64,000 bases of DNA from Ziziphus jujuba (taxonomy: Eukaryota; Streptophyta; Magnoliopsida; Rosales; Rhamnaceae). The stretch is from contig NC_083382.1 of assembly GCF_031755915.1 (NCBI RefSeq), positions 14,397,501 through 14,461,500 on the forward strand. Reading direction: 5' to 3'. Position 1 is the first letter of the stretch. Each line of letters starts with the position of its first letter. Positions 1 to 11,391 of this stretch are shown in pieces. A program made the position numbers and the translations under genes. The notes beneath the pieces were generated by a model, which was not told where the DNA came from, ran no database searches, and worked only from the letters and a program-made list of their open reading frames with translations.

Positions 1-196
1 CTTATCACATCAGTTTAACAATGCATTTAGACATACTATCAGAGAGGTTTTTTGAATAACAGTCTATTTTTTTGATGTGGTAAAACAAAATTTGCAATAG
101 ACAAAACTATCAAAAATGCTATTATGTTATCAATGATAAAATTTGAACACATATACTTCATGTGGGTACATTAATAATTCATGTGGGATCCAGTTA

Positions 197-223
197 GATA
201 TATATATATATATATATATATAT
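197..223. repeat. (TA)n microsatellite
   Basis: An uninterrupted TA run of about 27 bases. Similar runs recur through the window, for example near 2873, 3199, 3709, 32487, 33057, 35288, 44280, 54104 and 58290. No function is apparent. Confidence 0.95.
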
Positions 224-303
224 TTGATAAATATTTTTACATATATAGTTCAGTTTTTCATCAAGTCGATCATACATAATATTTTGCTAACGATACATGA
301 AAT

Positions 304-775
304 TAAGGGTTAGTTCGGTATTATTATAGCTTCTAGATAAATTAATTTTAGCTGTTTTGCAGAAATAGTTGGTTAAGTATTTGGTAATCTTTTATTTCAT
401 AACTGTTGTATGATTCAAAATCAGTATTTGACTTTTTGTTAAAAATAATATTCAAGTCCTATTACAATAAATAATGTTATCTCTTTATTTGTAGTATTGT
501 ATCTTTATTATTATAACATATATTACGAAATATTTAATACAAATGCTTTTTACCATATCTATAGTAAATGTTGATCCAAAAAATATGTAGTAAATAGAAA
601 AGAATAAATAATAAATAATGTTGACCACAAAGTTGTTCAGTAGAATATCAATAAATCTAAGAGAAATATGATATTAAATAACGGTTAAAATTGGTATTTT
701 AATTATGAATAATTAGAAAAGCTAAAATTAAAATATCAAAGAATAAGACTAAGGCTTAGTTTGGTTTTTGTTGAT
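304..775. repeat. MITE-like dispersed repeat, decayed
   Basis: The block opens with a GGGTTAGTTCGGTATT-type sequence typical of plant MITE ends. It closes near 763 with GGCTTAGTTTGG. Its right part (about 681-745) matches the heads of the repeats at about 4459 and 4738, sharing AATTAGAAAAGCTAAAAT. It has no ORF. The borders are uncertain and no target duplication was identified. Confidence 0.3.
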
Positions 776-959
776 GCACAAATTTGACTTAGGGTTCTTA
801 ATGTGAATTTAGAGGAACCATCCTAAAAGATTGCTAGCAAAACAATATAAAATGTGAGATTTTAGGGTACCAATGTAATACTGGTTTAGAACACTTTGAC
901 GCTCAAGTCATACGATGTTCACAAAGTTTGTGCACAATGTAAACTTATGTATGTATATT

Positions 960-1345
960 GTGTAATAAGCCTTTTATATTTCTCCCCCTGATTATAGCAT
1001 TTTTGGTGCATGTAAATGCTTAATTGACTCATTAAAACCTAATTCAGAAAATTTAATGGGAAAAATCTTGACGAAGAAAAAGAATACAATAGATGCATTC
1101 CCCCTGGCATATCGCTCCTAGTATGTCTAGATGCTAAATTGACTAGTTAAAACCTTACCAGGAGAACCCAGTAGGAAAAAAATTTGTCGAAGGAAAAATA
1201 GTACAATTTGTGCATATGTCATACTGATGTTGTACTGTTGATTCTTATATATGATAAGTTGCTCACTATACTATCTCGTTAAAATGTTAATGGGAGAATT
1301 CAATGGGACAAAACCTTGGTGAAGAAAAAAAAGCTTAGTATGCAT
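960..1345. repeat. Three degenerate tandem units, copia-type noncoding remnant
   Basis: Three diverged units start near 1010, 1120 and 1260. Each has the order: short CT-rich or CCCCCT block, a gap, TTAAAACCT or similar, a block resembling AATGGGA, then GACGAAGAAAAA or GGTGAAGAAAAA. This AAAACC / ATGGGACAAAACC pattern is familiar from noncoding parts of plant copia-type elements. No coding sequence accompanies it here, so the assignment is an inference from pattern memory. Confidence 0.4.
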
Positions 1346-1744
1346 ATTGTTGGTGTGCAGCTCTCCTTGATGTCGACATAAATACAAAATCTATATAAAA
1401 CCTTTAAATCGACAGATTCCAAATGCTTAGTAAATAAATATTTAATATAATATTTTTGAACATGAGTAATGCAATTATCATTATATTTTTGCAGTATTCT
1501 CAGAAACTTATATATTAAAAATATCCTAAATGTGTGTTTTCCTTTTAGGATACTCTTTTTTTTACACCAAAAACTCTAGAATAATTCAAATATGCTCTAT
1601 AATCTCTTATATATTTGTGATAGCAAATTACCCTCCAAGAGTTTTTATCAATGTTGGAATATTTACATCTAATGAGATTTCTCACTATCAAATGATATTA
1701 TATAATATATTACAAAATCTCATAATGTTATTTCAGTTATTGCT

Positions 1745-1866
1745 TTCTCCCCCTAGTGGTGGCCTGATAACTATTTTATTAAACACTTCAGGAGTTTTAA
1801 TATATTCTCTCCGTAGTGGTGGTGTGAAATCTATTTCATTAAACACTTTACTAGTTTTAATATATT
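1745..1866. repeat. Two tandem ~61-bp units
   Basis: TCTCCCCCTAGTGGTGG at 1745 is followed 61 bases later by TCTCTCCGTAGTGGTGG. Both continue with a similar TATTTXATTAAACACTT and GTTTTAATATAT tail. The 130-residue open frame over this stretch looks fortuitous: it is made of these repeats and a poly-Asn tail from the next microsatellite. Confidence 0.75.
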
Positions 1867-1868
1867 AC

Positions 1869-1904
<36 letters not shown>
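1869..1904. repeat. (AAT)n microsatellite
   Basis: About twelve ATA/AAT triplets in a row, immediately after the 61-bp tandem units. Confidence 0.95.
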
Positions 1905-3200
1905 CATAATAAATACACATAGGTAAATTTGATTGTTGACATATCATGTCATTCGTTCTTAGAGTACTCATTGAGCTAATTATAATTCATTCCTATAATT
2001 TATATTTCCCTTTATTCAAATGAACATGTATCTTGAGGTTTCACTTCATGCAATACTGTATCATTCGGTGATTATCCAATCAAGTATCAAAAATTAAATA
2101 TTTCACATAAAATATCATATCCCCATAAATGCAATTCAAATATTTAGGAAATTATCAAGGTCATAAAATATTAAAATATAATTGCATTTACAATATGTCA
2201 CTGTATTTCTTCTTTGCAAATCATTTCAAGAGACTTTGTGCCATAAAACTAGACTTAGTATATAATAAACATATTCAACCATTAATATTCACCTTTTGGT
2301 ATAATACTTGAGGTTTTTAACAAATTAATCCATATCTCCTTGAATTGTTTATTTCTCAATTTTTTGGTGTACCAATAATGCACAGATTAAATCTACAATA
2401 TAAATTGTCACCTTTTCTCAATTTATTTAAGTAGCTATTTTAAATAAATTGTCAACAATTATCCTCATGATCCCAAAGTATTTAACCATTCATTTCAAAG
2501 GAATCTCTTTCATAATATGACTCTTCATATTCCACTTATGGGGCTTTTCAAATTATTTCATAGATTATTAGATGTACATCTCTATTTACATTTGCATAAA
2601 TAACTTCCTATTTAAGGAATTTAAACTTTAAATTTGTTAATTATTCACACTCCAAGGATTCTATATAAACGATCAACTATTTTATTTAACAAATTGTTAA
2701 ACTGCCGACTATTAAATATATATGCTTCTAGCATAATTTTGCTATAGATAATATGTTTAAATACATACTTTTTGCATGAATGATAAATCATATATTGATC
2801 AATTTCCATTTATGATAATATACTGCATGTGCATCTTTAAGATCCAGTGATATAAATCAGTTGACACTACATTATATATATATATATATATATTTGTTCT
2901 TCTAGAATTTTAATTGACCAAATAAAAAGTAAAATCAGATTTATTAATAATAAGATATTAGAAGACAATTCTATTGTCTCAATTAGATTTTTGAAATTAT
3001 GATTTTCATTTTTAAATATTTGATCTTCAAGATTAATTATTTGGATTTAAAAGTCACCATATGTTCATTTGATCATGTAGATAAATTGATCATTTTTATT
3101 TCCTTTACTTTTGTCTCTAAAGCTTGACACATGGAAATAAAGTATCTCCAAATACAATAAGTACAAAACCAATAATTTTCCATTCCAATTTCAATAGCAG

Positions 3201-3231
<31 letters not shown>

Positions 3232-4425
3232 GAAAATAATATAAACCTTTTCTTTTAGGTCATTATTTTATTTCCACTTCCAGTAGTAAAATTTTGCTTT
3301 CTCACAGTTATAACTAAAGGAAATATATATGTCCATAATTATTATATGGTTCCCATATCAAATGATCATACTCAATAACATTCATTTCAGAGGATGATAA
3401 ATATTATAACATTTACTTCAATTAATGATTAAAAATACTCTTTAAGCAATCCTCCTAGAACACTTTATTTCCTCACTTGGGTGGCCATGCTCCATATTAC
3501 CAATGATCCATAATTATCCAATTGTATATAATGGGTCTTTTTTCATTCCTATAAAATTTAACCAAAGTCTTTACACTCATCCAATCCTTTAAGGATAACT
3601 TTATCATTTGGTTAATATTATAACCAATCAGTATTATAGTTCCAATGCCATCCAGGTGCAGCCATAAGATATCAACTGCTAGCTCTTTCTTAATTATTCA
3701 ATATCAATTATATATATATATATATATATATAGTATGCAATCCTAAAAACATAAAACAACAGGTAAGAACTTTTTTCAAGAAATAATATATCAGCATAAT
3801 AAATTAGAAATGGTATCTAAAAATTTGTAAAAAAATATTGTTAATCAAAAGTTAAATGATAAAGAAAATGATTAAATTTCTAATATGCTGGTGAAATTCG
3901 AATGATCTAACATTTTAGCAAAAAATATCGGCAACTCATAAAGAATCATAACAAAAATAACATATCAACAGTGACGGAACTCATATGCATATGAGTGGCA
4001 ACAATTTAGTTCTTAAACAATTTGGTAAACTTATCGCAACACAAATAATTTTGCAACCTTACCTTAACTAAAAATCAAATTGATAGAGACTTATGTTGGT
4101 ATCATGTTATAAACGAACTAAATCTCAACAAGAATATAAAGATTACAATAAAAGATAAAACATAGAGAAAATACAGTAAAATGGGGAGATATTTTCATCT
4201 TCTTATTTGCATATTTATTCATGACGAAACCACCATATATAGGCTCACATGTGGTCATAGGTTACAAAGATATAATGACTCATAAACATAAAAATTAAGA
4301 CTATAGAGATTTTATATAAATTATAAAATAATATTAGTGAGTGTTAATGATAAATCAGTTACATATATGTTGCATATTATAACATGAATATCCATAATTA
4401 TGAAAGTTACAAAGAAATGATTAAT
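1905..4425. other. Gene-free AT-rich stretch
   Basis: No open frame over about 60 codons and no protein family were recognised on either strand. It contains several (TA)n runs. It may be an old noncoding transposon remnant, because the CCCCCT-type repeats lie directly upstream, but no border could be found. Confidence 0.5.
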
Positions 4426-4429
4426 TGTT

Positions 4430-5310
4430 GGCGTCCACGTCATATTCATCTCAGATATTCAGGATTAAAATTGATATTTTAGTTATAGATAATTAGAAAA
4501 GCTAAAATCAAAATTTCAAAAGCTAATCTTTTGTTATATTTCAAAAACAACTACAGGAGAATACAAATTTTTATAAAATAAGATTTTTTTAAATTTTACT
4601 AAACATCTAAAATAACTTTAGATTCTTTAATAATCATTTTTGGAACTCTAAAATCAATCCCAAATGGAGCTTAAAGGCATTATCTAGTCTTCTATTACAT
4701 CCACATCATATTCATAACAGATATTAACTTTTTTCATAAGTGTTAAAATTGGTATTTTAACTATGGATAATTAGAAAAGTTAAAATCAAAATGAAAAAGT
4801 TAGTCTTTTGTTACATTTAAAAAACAGCTGCTAGAGAATATAGATTTTTATAAAATAATAATTTTTTAAATTTTACCGAACATCTAAAGTAACATTATAG
4901 ATTCTTTAATAATCATTTTTGCAACTCTAAAATCAATTCTAAATGGAGCTTGAAGGCATTATCTAGTCTATCGAGTTATTTACTAAGTGTAGACATGTCG
5001 TTATTTGATTTGGTTACACTTACCCCTCTTAAGGGTTGACTTATTTATATTTAAGCTATATTAACATTTTAGCTAATTAAATAATGACATTAATATAATT
5101 TGTAAATAACTTATAGACTAGATGTTTTTAGTATTCCTCAATTTCAAAAACTAGTCTTTTATTACTTTTCAAAAACACCTTGTATAGAATATAAATTCTT
5201 GTAAAATTAAAATTTTTAAAATTTACCAAACCTTTAAAGTAGCTTTAGATCCTTTGATAATTAGGTTTGGAGCTTCAAAATCAATCCCAAATGGAGTCTA
5301 AACCCTTTAA
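4430..5310. repeat. Three diverged copies of a ~240-280-bp MITE-like repeat
   Basis: Copies lie at about 4430-4690, 4700-4975 and 5140-5305. Shared landmarks in order are AATTAGAAAAG, TAGTCTTTTGTTA, a TTTTTATAAAAT block, ACATCTAAA, GATTCTTTAATAATCATTTT, CTCTAAAATCAAT and CCAAATGGAGCTT. The third copy lacks the head. Read on the - strand, the end TTTGGGATTGATTTT resembles plant MITE termini. No coding capacity is present. Confidence 0.65.
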
Positions 5311-5536
5311 ATTCACGTTTAGTCACTAATTAAATTTTAGATTTTAATTCTTGATTTAATGCAAAGGTTAAAAAAGATTCAATGCTAAAAGTATCATGTC
5401 AACATGAATTTATATAATGTATATAGTTTTGATCTAATGGGTTATCTAGCTCTCCATATGGTGCAATGACATTGATGTGGCCCACTAAAATATAGAGGCA
5501 AAAAAGGAATGTAGAAAATGTTTAACTTATTTTTTA

Positions 5537-6132
5537 GAGAATATTTTATTTACACCCAGGAAAATTTGGTTTTTTTTTCTTTTTATTTTTTATTTTTGAA
5601 ATATTATTTTTTTCATAATTTTGTAAAAATTAATTTAAAGAGTTGAATGTTTTGTTAATTTATATTTTTAATTAATTTTATTTAAACTATGTGATAATTT
5701 TTCAGTTAAAAAAACAAAAAAACTATGTGCAATTTTAATCAAATAAGCTTTAATAAAAATAAAAAATAAAAACTTAGTTTTAAAATCTATGTGATAGTTT
5801 TCCAAATATAATTAACTAAATGTATTATAATTGTCAAATTTATTTAATTAAATATATTATAATTTTTTTAACAAAATAAACTAAATGTATTTGTCAAATA
5901 TATAAAACTTAAGTAATTAAAATTATCACATATTTTATTTTAAAAAAAAAAAAGGAAAAATGATCACATAGTTTAAATAAAATTTATTTAAAAATAAAGA
6001 AAAAAAACTTTAACGTCTTAAAATTAATTACTGCAAAGTAGAAATAGAATCAAAAGGAATTTAAAAATAAATTAAGATTAGAAAGGTGTCAAGTTAACTT
6101 TAAACTATGCTAGGAGATGTAAATATTTTCCC
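5537..6132. mobile_element. Foldback / long-TIR MITE, about 596 bp
   Basis: The left end GAGAATATTTTATTTACACCC pairs, with mismatches, with the inverse of the right end GGAGATGTAAATATTTTCCC. Inner arms also pair: TTTTATTTAAACTATGTGAT near 5675 and its reverse complement near 5970. The element is very AT-rich and has no ORF. The family is not assigned, and no clear target duplication was seen. Confidence 0.5.
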
Positions 6133-6380
6133 AAAACTTAAGGGGTAACTCAAATCTCAAGGAGTGTAGTTGAAATATTTATTTCTTTTTAAAGAAAAAT
6201 TTTGTATCATTTATACGCCATGTAATTATTTAATAGACTACTATTAAATGGTTCATTTTTTATTATTAGGCTTTTAGTATTAAAAGATAAAAATAAATAC
6301 TGTAAATTAATATTGTCATATATTATTTGTCATTCTTACCTCTAGATAACACATAATAAAGTAAATTGGGCAAACCACTA

Positions 6381-6931
6381 TGTCATTATGTAAGTAGCAT
6401 TTATTCTAAGAAACAAATCCTTCCTTTCATTCTATAAGGTCATGAATAGAGTTGGATTGTTGAATTCCAATGAGAATTCTTGAGATAAAATGAGTAAGCA
6501 AAGTTTTATTCAAAGGGCATTTTCAAGAGAAATGTATAAGAAAAATCTATGATTGTCCTCCGATGTCTGATGATAAATCAGTTAGTCTGAGGAAACATTT
6601 TTCTTGGATGTTTTGAAAAATAGTATCCAAGACTGATATGTTAGCTATTCGATATTGGAAACTTCCATAAAATACATCTGAAAGGATCATCTAAATTAAA
6701 TTAAATTAGGAAACCCAATTCTCTCCTAATTTTAGGCTCAATAGTCTAGCCATTTAGGTTAGTGAGCCAGTTTTCTTTAAGAACAATAAAATCCAATACC
6801 CACAGTTTTTAAATACACCCCTTATTCTTCATGACCAGCCATCCATATTCTTAGAGAAACCCTAGAATTCATATTTGTTATTCAACATTCACTGTTTGAC
6901 TTAAGCATCAGAGTATTTTTGGCCTACCACA
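6381..6931 (+). repeat. 5' LTR of the Tat-like element
   Basis: It begins TGTCATTATG and ends in ACCACA just before a primer-binding-like site. It aligns along its length with 29471-30020; shared anchors are CTATAAGGTCAT, AAATTAAATTAGGAAA and CCTTATTCTTCATGACCA. The preceding five bases are CACTA, but no matching target duplication is found at the other end. The exact 5' border is uncertain by about 10 bases. Confidence 0.65.
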
Positions 6932-6947
6932 TTGGTGCTCTAAGAAC
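6932..6947 (+). other. Probable primer binding site
   Basis: TTGGTGCTCTAAGAAC follows the LTR end and resembles a decayed form of the TTGGCGCC-type primer binding site known from Tat-related elements. The identification rests on position and a partial match only. Confidence 0.4.
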
Positions 6948-7139
6948 TTCATTTTTTTTCTATTTTACAGGTCACATCTAGTTTTCATCCTCATTTCATG
7001 GTAGCTTATGGTGGATCCCATTTGTGTATCAATAGTTTGACATGCTAGGTAAGGGAATTCTCAAAAAAGTCATGTGATTTGTGCCCAAAAAAAATAAAAA
7101 AATCCAAAAATAACCTAATTTTGTTTCAATCATTGATGA

Positions 7140-8814
7140 TGCAATTTCTCTTCTACAAAGATGTCAACTCTAAATAAGAATCAAATCTTTGCAACTCATT
7201 CCAGTTCAATCAAATGCTAAGATTTTGGCTTTGCAAATGATTTGTGCAAACATGCAAGAAAAGATTAGCTCCATGGTCTAACTCACCATTCAGGTAAATC
7301 AGCAATCAGAGGATGCCAAACAACAGTTGGTAAGGTGACTATTCCTAACTCATCTTTGGAGCATGACCGAACTCCTTATTAAGGAAGACTGCTAACAAAT
7401 CAAAATTTGATGCCACCCCAATCTTGTTTTGTTATCAATGAGCAAAGAAGATAGGAGTAGTAGAACCAAAAGGATTTACCCATGAACCATGTTGAGTGGC
7501 ATAATGGCCAAGATGAGAGGAATCATCAACCTACACAAGCTCATCATCATTAACCACTCGAGAAAAGCCATGAGGATACATTAAGATACATAGACAATAT
7601 CAGTAAACAAACAAAGTAGCATCAACAATGAGCTCAACTTGGAGATCCTGATTTGGGTGGCATCCAAGAAAAGGATCAAAAGGTGTCTGCAAGAAGGCGA
7701 GGAACATTTAAAAGGAAAAAAAAGAGTAAGAGACTTACCCAAGACTACTTACCCAAAACCGCTATGCGGCTGAGAAATTGGTGCAACAATAGGTAAAATG
7801 TTTAAGGAAAGAGGATCAACTTACATGAGGATGCTTGGATCAATAACTTAGTGAGAATGGCTTTTTTAGATTGGATAGTGAACAAAGAGAATGCCATCCT
7901 GCTTTATTCCACCCAAATTTGAGTTTTTCGACGACTTCTCAAACCTAAAAAAGCATGTTTAATAATATCGCAACACCATGAGGTCACTTGGAACTACAAA
8001 GAGAAAAAAGCAACGATTATGTGCAAAATCTTCTCAACAAGTTTAAAGAGACCAGCCATGTCATATCTCTACAACTTAGAGGCTATTTTAGTAAACTCAT
8101 TTAAGGAGCTTATGAAGATCTTCATGGCATAATTTTCCTTGAGCATGAAGGTAAGAAAGGAGTCAAATTTTCTATTTATTATCAAATAGAGAAAAGGAGA
8201 AACTCTCAGACCATCTAAGGTTCAATGTAAAGAAGACTAGCATCTTAAACTGTAATATGCCAACTGTGATGGAAGCCGTTGTATGATTCTCTCACCATAA
8301 AGTCCCTGAGCCCACCACAATGTTAATCACCCTAGAAAAAGCTAAAAAGCTCATCAAGCTTGAAAAGGATAAGAGGGAATAAAGAAAGGAGAAAGTTACA
8401 AAACCACTACAGATTGCCTCGGTTGTTAAAGTCTCTTATACTTACAGATCCAAGATTCCACAAGAAAGGAAATGTTCTATCCCTCGGCCTTGTCAAGAAA
8501 ATACACATTCGAACAATAGACTTGATGATGGCCCCATGGATCTTTTCAAGATGTACTCCCTCAATATAATACTGGCCAAATGTGATATGCATAAGAGATA
8601 AGAGTTATGTATGATTGCCACCAAGAGTGTATTCAAATCCTAGAATACAATATAGTACTTGGTATTGTGACTTTCATAATGACATTTGACACACAACTCA
8701 AGATCGTCAACAACTAAAGTTAGAGATTAAAAGCTTGATTAAGCATGGACATTTGAGAAATCCAAGCAGGGAACACCAGAGACAATGGTGGAAGTGAGAA
8801 CGATCACCTAGCTA
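7140..8814 (+). pseudogene. Gag remnant of the Tat-like element
   Basis: No long frame survives. Translated pieces still resemble the Ty3/gypsy retrotransposon gag domain. Around 7975-8110 one frame reads like the RGHLELQREKSNDYVQ segment followed by a leucine-rich part. Around 8190-8260 a lysine-rich SDHLRFNVKKT segment follows. Gag packages the element's RNA. Multiple stops and frame changes make it non-functional. The start codon is not identifiable; ATG near 6999 is possible. Confidence 0.55.
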
Positions 8815-10560
8815 ATGACTGAAGAAGTGAAAAAGGATGAGAAAAAACCTGCTCAACTTATAACCCACACCATATATGAAGGGCCTGCAAGTGAAAGAGT
8901 AACCACACCTACAAGGAAGAGACATATCACGCTCGCAGAACTTACTTTAGTAAGAATTGGTGGGCCATTTTCATCATGGATCCCTAACATTACCTTTACA
9001 ATACAAGATCAGAAGGTTCACACATACCTCACAATGATGTTTTGGTGGCGGATCTATCTACTGGGGATTATGATATGACCCTAGATCGACTTGTTCCTAC
9101 ACCCATATTAAATTAGTATTGAAATTAAGTTGAGATTCTAATGATCACCTTGACCATTAATCAACTTATGATTAGAAACCTTAGTATATGATGAAGATGC
9201 CACAATAGGTTATGGAATGTCCTACTGATAAGTCAAGCTAGAACACTAGTTCTCTAATGGAATTTTATGTGCTCTAAGAAAACAAAGAGAAAATATTTCT
9301 CACAAGTAATTTTCTATATGAATAATGATCTGAATATTATTGAGAAAAGAAGCTTTTAAATAAACTTGAGTGACAAAAATAAAACCCTAAAGTAACTAGG
9401 TCAAATTCGACCAACATAGCATCATAATAGGTAATGGCCGAATTTTCCAATCATTTCCTAAACTATTTTGGATTAATTAATTTCTGAATTTTGAAATAAG
9501 AATTAATTAAATTACAATCAAAATATTAAAATATAAACCTCCTTAATAAATTTATCCAGAAAATAATTAAATAAAAACTAAAAGCAAAGATTATTTCCTA
9601 AAACAAATGTCAAATTTCAGATTTGGAAAGTAGTTGACTAGTTCCCAAATAAGCTATTTTTGTCCAATCACCAGCTAATTTAAGCTCCAAATCATATCCA
9701 ATATGCCATGACGGATGCCTAGTAGGATTAGAACTGGTCCCCACACATTTCCATTGATTGGAAGGATCAAAACTTGCTTGGATGACAAGATAACTTCTTC
9801 CTAGCACCAAAACAGTGCAATTCGACAATATTGGAAGCTTGGGTGCAAATGATGTGCTTGGACACCCTTGCTTCTGCATTCACATGATTTCATGGCCTCT
9901 TGGTGAGCTCAATCATGTTCATAAGCAACAAATTCGTTCATTGCTGCCCAAAGTCCTTAAATGCACCAAAACAGCTTTCCGAGTCTATTTCTGCCTTCGC
10001 AACTTGGATGCTCATTTTGAACTTTAAATCTTCTAATATTAGGACGCCTTCTTGAGATTGAATTATTCTTTGAATGAAGCTTACCATATTGTCTTTAAAC
10101 CTCTTACCTTGTGCCCGATTAATTGGTTTGGTCTTCAGTGGCACAAGATCAGCACCCCAATGAGTTGTTGATTGTACGAGTACAAGGGGGTTCTCATCAA
10201 ATTATATGGTGAAAAAGGTACTAATTGACAACAAAAGCTTGGCTAGCATAATTTTCTTTAAAACCTTGAAAGAGATAAGGTACAATGTAAAAAATGTGAA
10301 AGAGAATAAGGCCATGAACATTGTAAGATTCAATGGTGAGCCAAGCACTACCCTAGGACAGTAATGATGCCTGTGACGACTAAAGGAGTCACGATGTACT
10401 TAACAATGATGATGGTGGATGCATCTTTAACATAAAATCCTATTCTAGAATGCAGCAATCAAAAAATGGCTCGATCCAGTTATATGACTACAATGAAAGA
10501 TAAAACATACAATGATAAATAACAATTAGGAAAACCTAAGGTTCTCACAATGAAAATGGA
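8815..10560 (+). pseudogene. Aspartic protease region of the Tat-like element, split by a solo LTR
   Basis: The left part (8815-9070) has an 87-residue frame containing HTIYEGPAS, RKRHI and PNITFT, recognisable pre-protease motifs of Tat-type polyproteins. Past the solo LTR, a frame from 10209 reads VKKVLIDNKS. This is the protease active-site region, where intact elements have IDNGSS; the D-N-G triad is altered here. FNGE and TTLG follow, also typical. The 1129-bp LTR falls between the two halves and the coding signal resumes after it. Confidence 0.65.
9071..10199 (+). mobile_element. Solo LTR A, gypsy family
   Basis: It begins TGATATGACCCTAGATCGAC and ends TTCTCATCA, giving TGAT...ATCA inverted ends. 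It matches solo LTR B (14337-15727) along its length; shared blocks include a telo-box-like AAACCCTAA, GATTAATTAATTTCT and GCATCCCAA or similar. Flanks GATTA and AATTA are consistent with an eroded 5-bp target duplication. No internal region or partner LTR is present. The open frames inside it (9610-9879 minus, 9815-10027 plus, 9938-10144 minus) are not conserved in copy B and are probably spurious. Confidence 0.7.
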
Positions 10561-11391
10561 AAAAGATGATATGAAATAAGCTGAGGAAATTCCATTGGAC
10601 CCCGAGAAACCTGAACAAGCCATGAGGATTAGAATTACCTTGAGTCCAAAGCTAAAAGAAAAATTTATCGCCTTTCTAAATTTAGAACCATCAATAATTA
10701 CTCACAAGCTAAATGTTGATTCACAGTACAAACAAGTGAAACAGAAGAGAAAAAAATTTACACTCGAGAGGAATCAAGTAATCAATAAGGAAGTAGATAG
10801 ACTAATGTCAAATGATATAATCTGAGATGTGCAATATCGAAATAGCTAAGCTAACATTTTTATGGTGAAAAGGAAAGATAGAAAGATGAGAGTTTGTGTC
10901 GACTTTATAGATTTGAATAAAAACATGTTTTAAAAATAGTTTTCCTCTTTCTATGATCGACATATTAGTAGATACAGTGATTGGGCATGAGCTCATGAGT
11001 TTCTTAAATGCATTCTCAAGCTATAACTGAATTTTGATGCACCTTGAGAATAAGAGAAGACATTTTACATGACTAAAAAAGAATATATTGTTATAAGGCC
11101 ATGCTTTTAGGACTAATGAATGTAAAAATGACTTATCAATGGCTTATTAACAAAATGTTCGAGGAGAAAATTAGGAAAACAATAGAAATATATATCATTA
11201 TATGCTAGTGAATTCCTTGAAAACTAAGGATCACATTGGCCACCTAAGGCAAACATTTAAGATTTAAGAAAAATACTAGATTAGACTAAATCCAACAAAA
11301 TGGACCTTTGAAATTTCTAGTGGAATGTTCTTTGGATACATGGTTGCATAAAGAGAGATAAAATCCAACCCCAATCAGATTAGAGCTTTGA
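10561..11391 (+). pseudogene. Reverse transcriptase remnant of the Tat-like element
   Basis: The frame at 10595-10825 carries SPKLKEKFIAFL, ITHKLNVD, QKRKKFTLERNQ and the start of the RT domain. It continues after a stop with MRVCVDFIDLNK (about 10885-10920), the conserved RT motif. Around 11100-11215 are remnants of the TYQWLINKMFEE segment and of the catalytic YIDD region, where the aspartates are gone. The coding signal stops abruptly at 11391, where the Harbinger-like element begins, and resumes at 13841. RT copies element RNA into DNA. Confidence 0.8.

Noticed and set aside
1530..1922. 130-residue open frame
   Set aside because: Made of AT-rich sequence, two tandem repeat units and a poly-Asn microsatellite; no domain.
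9610..9879. 89-residue minus-strand frame inside solo LTR A
   Set aside because: The matching part of solo LTR B does not keep the frame, so it is unlikely to be coding.
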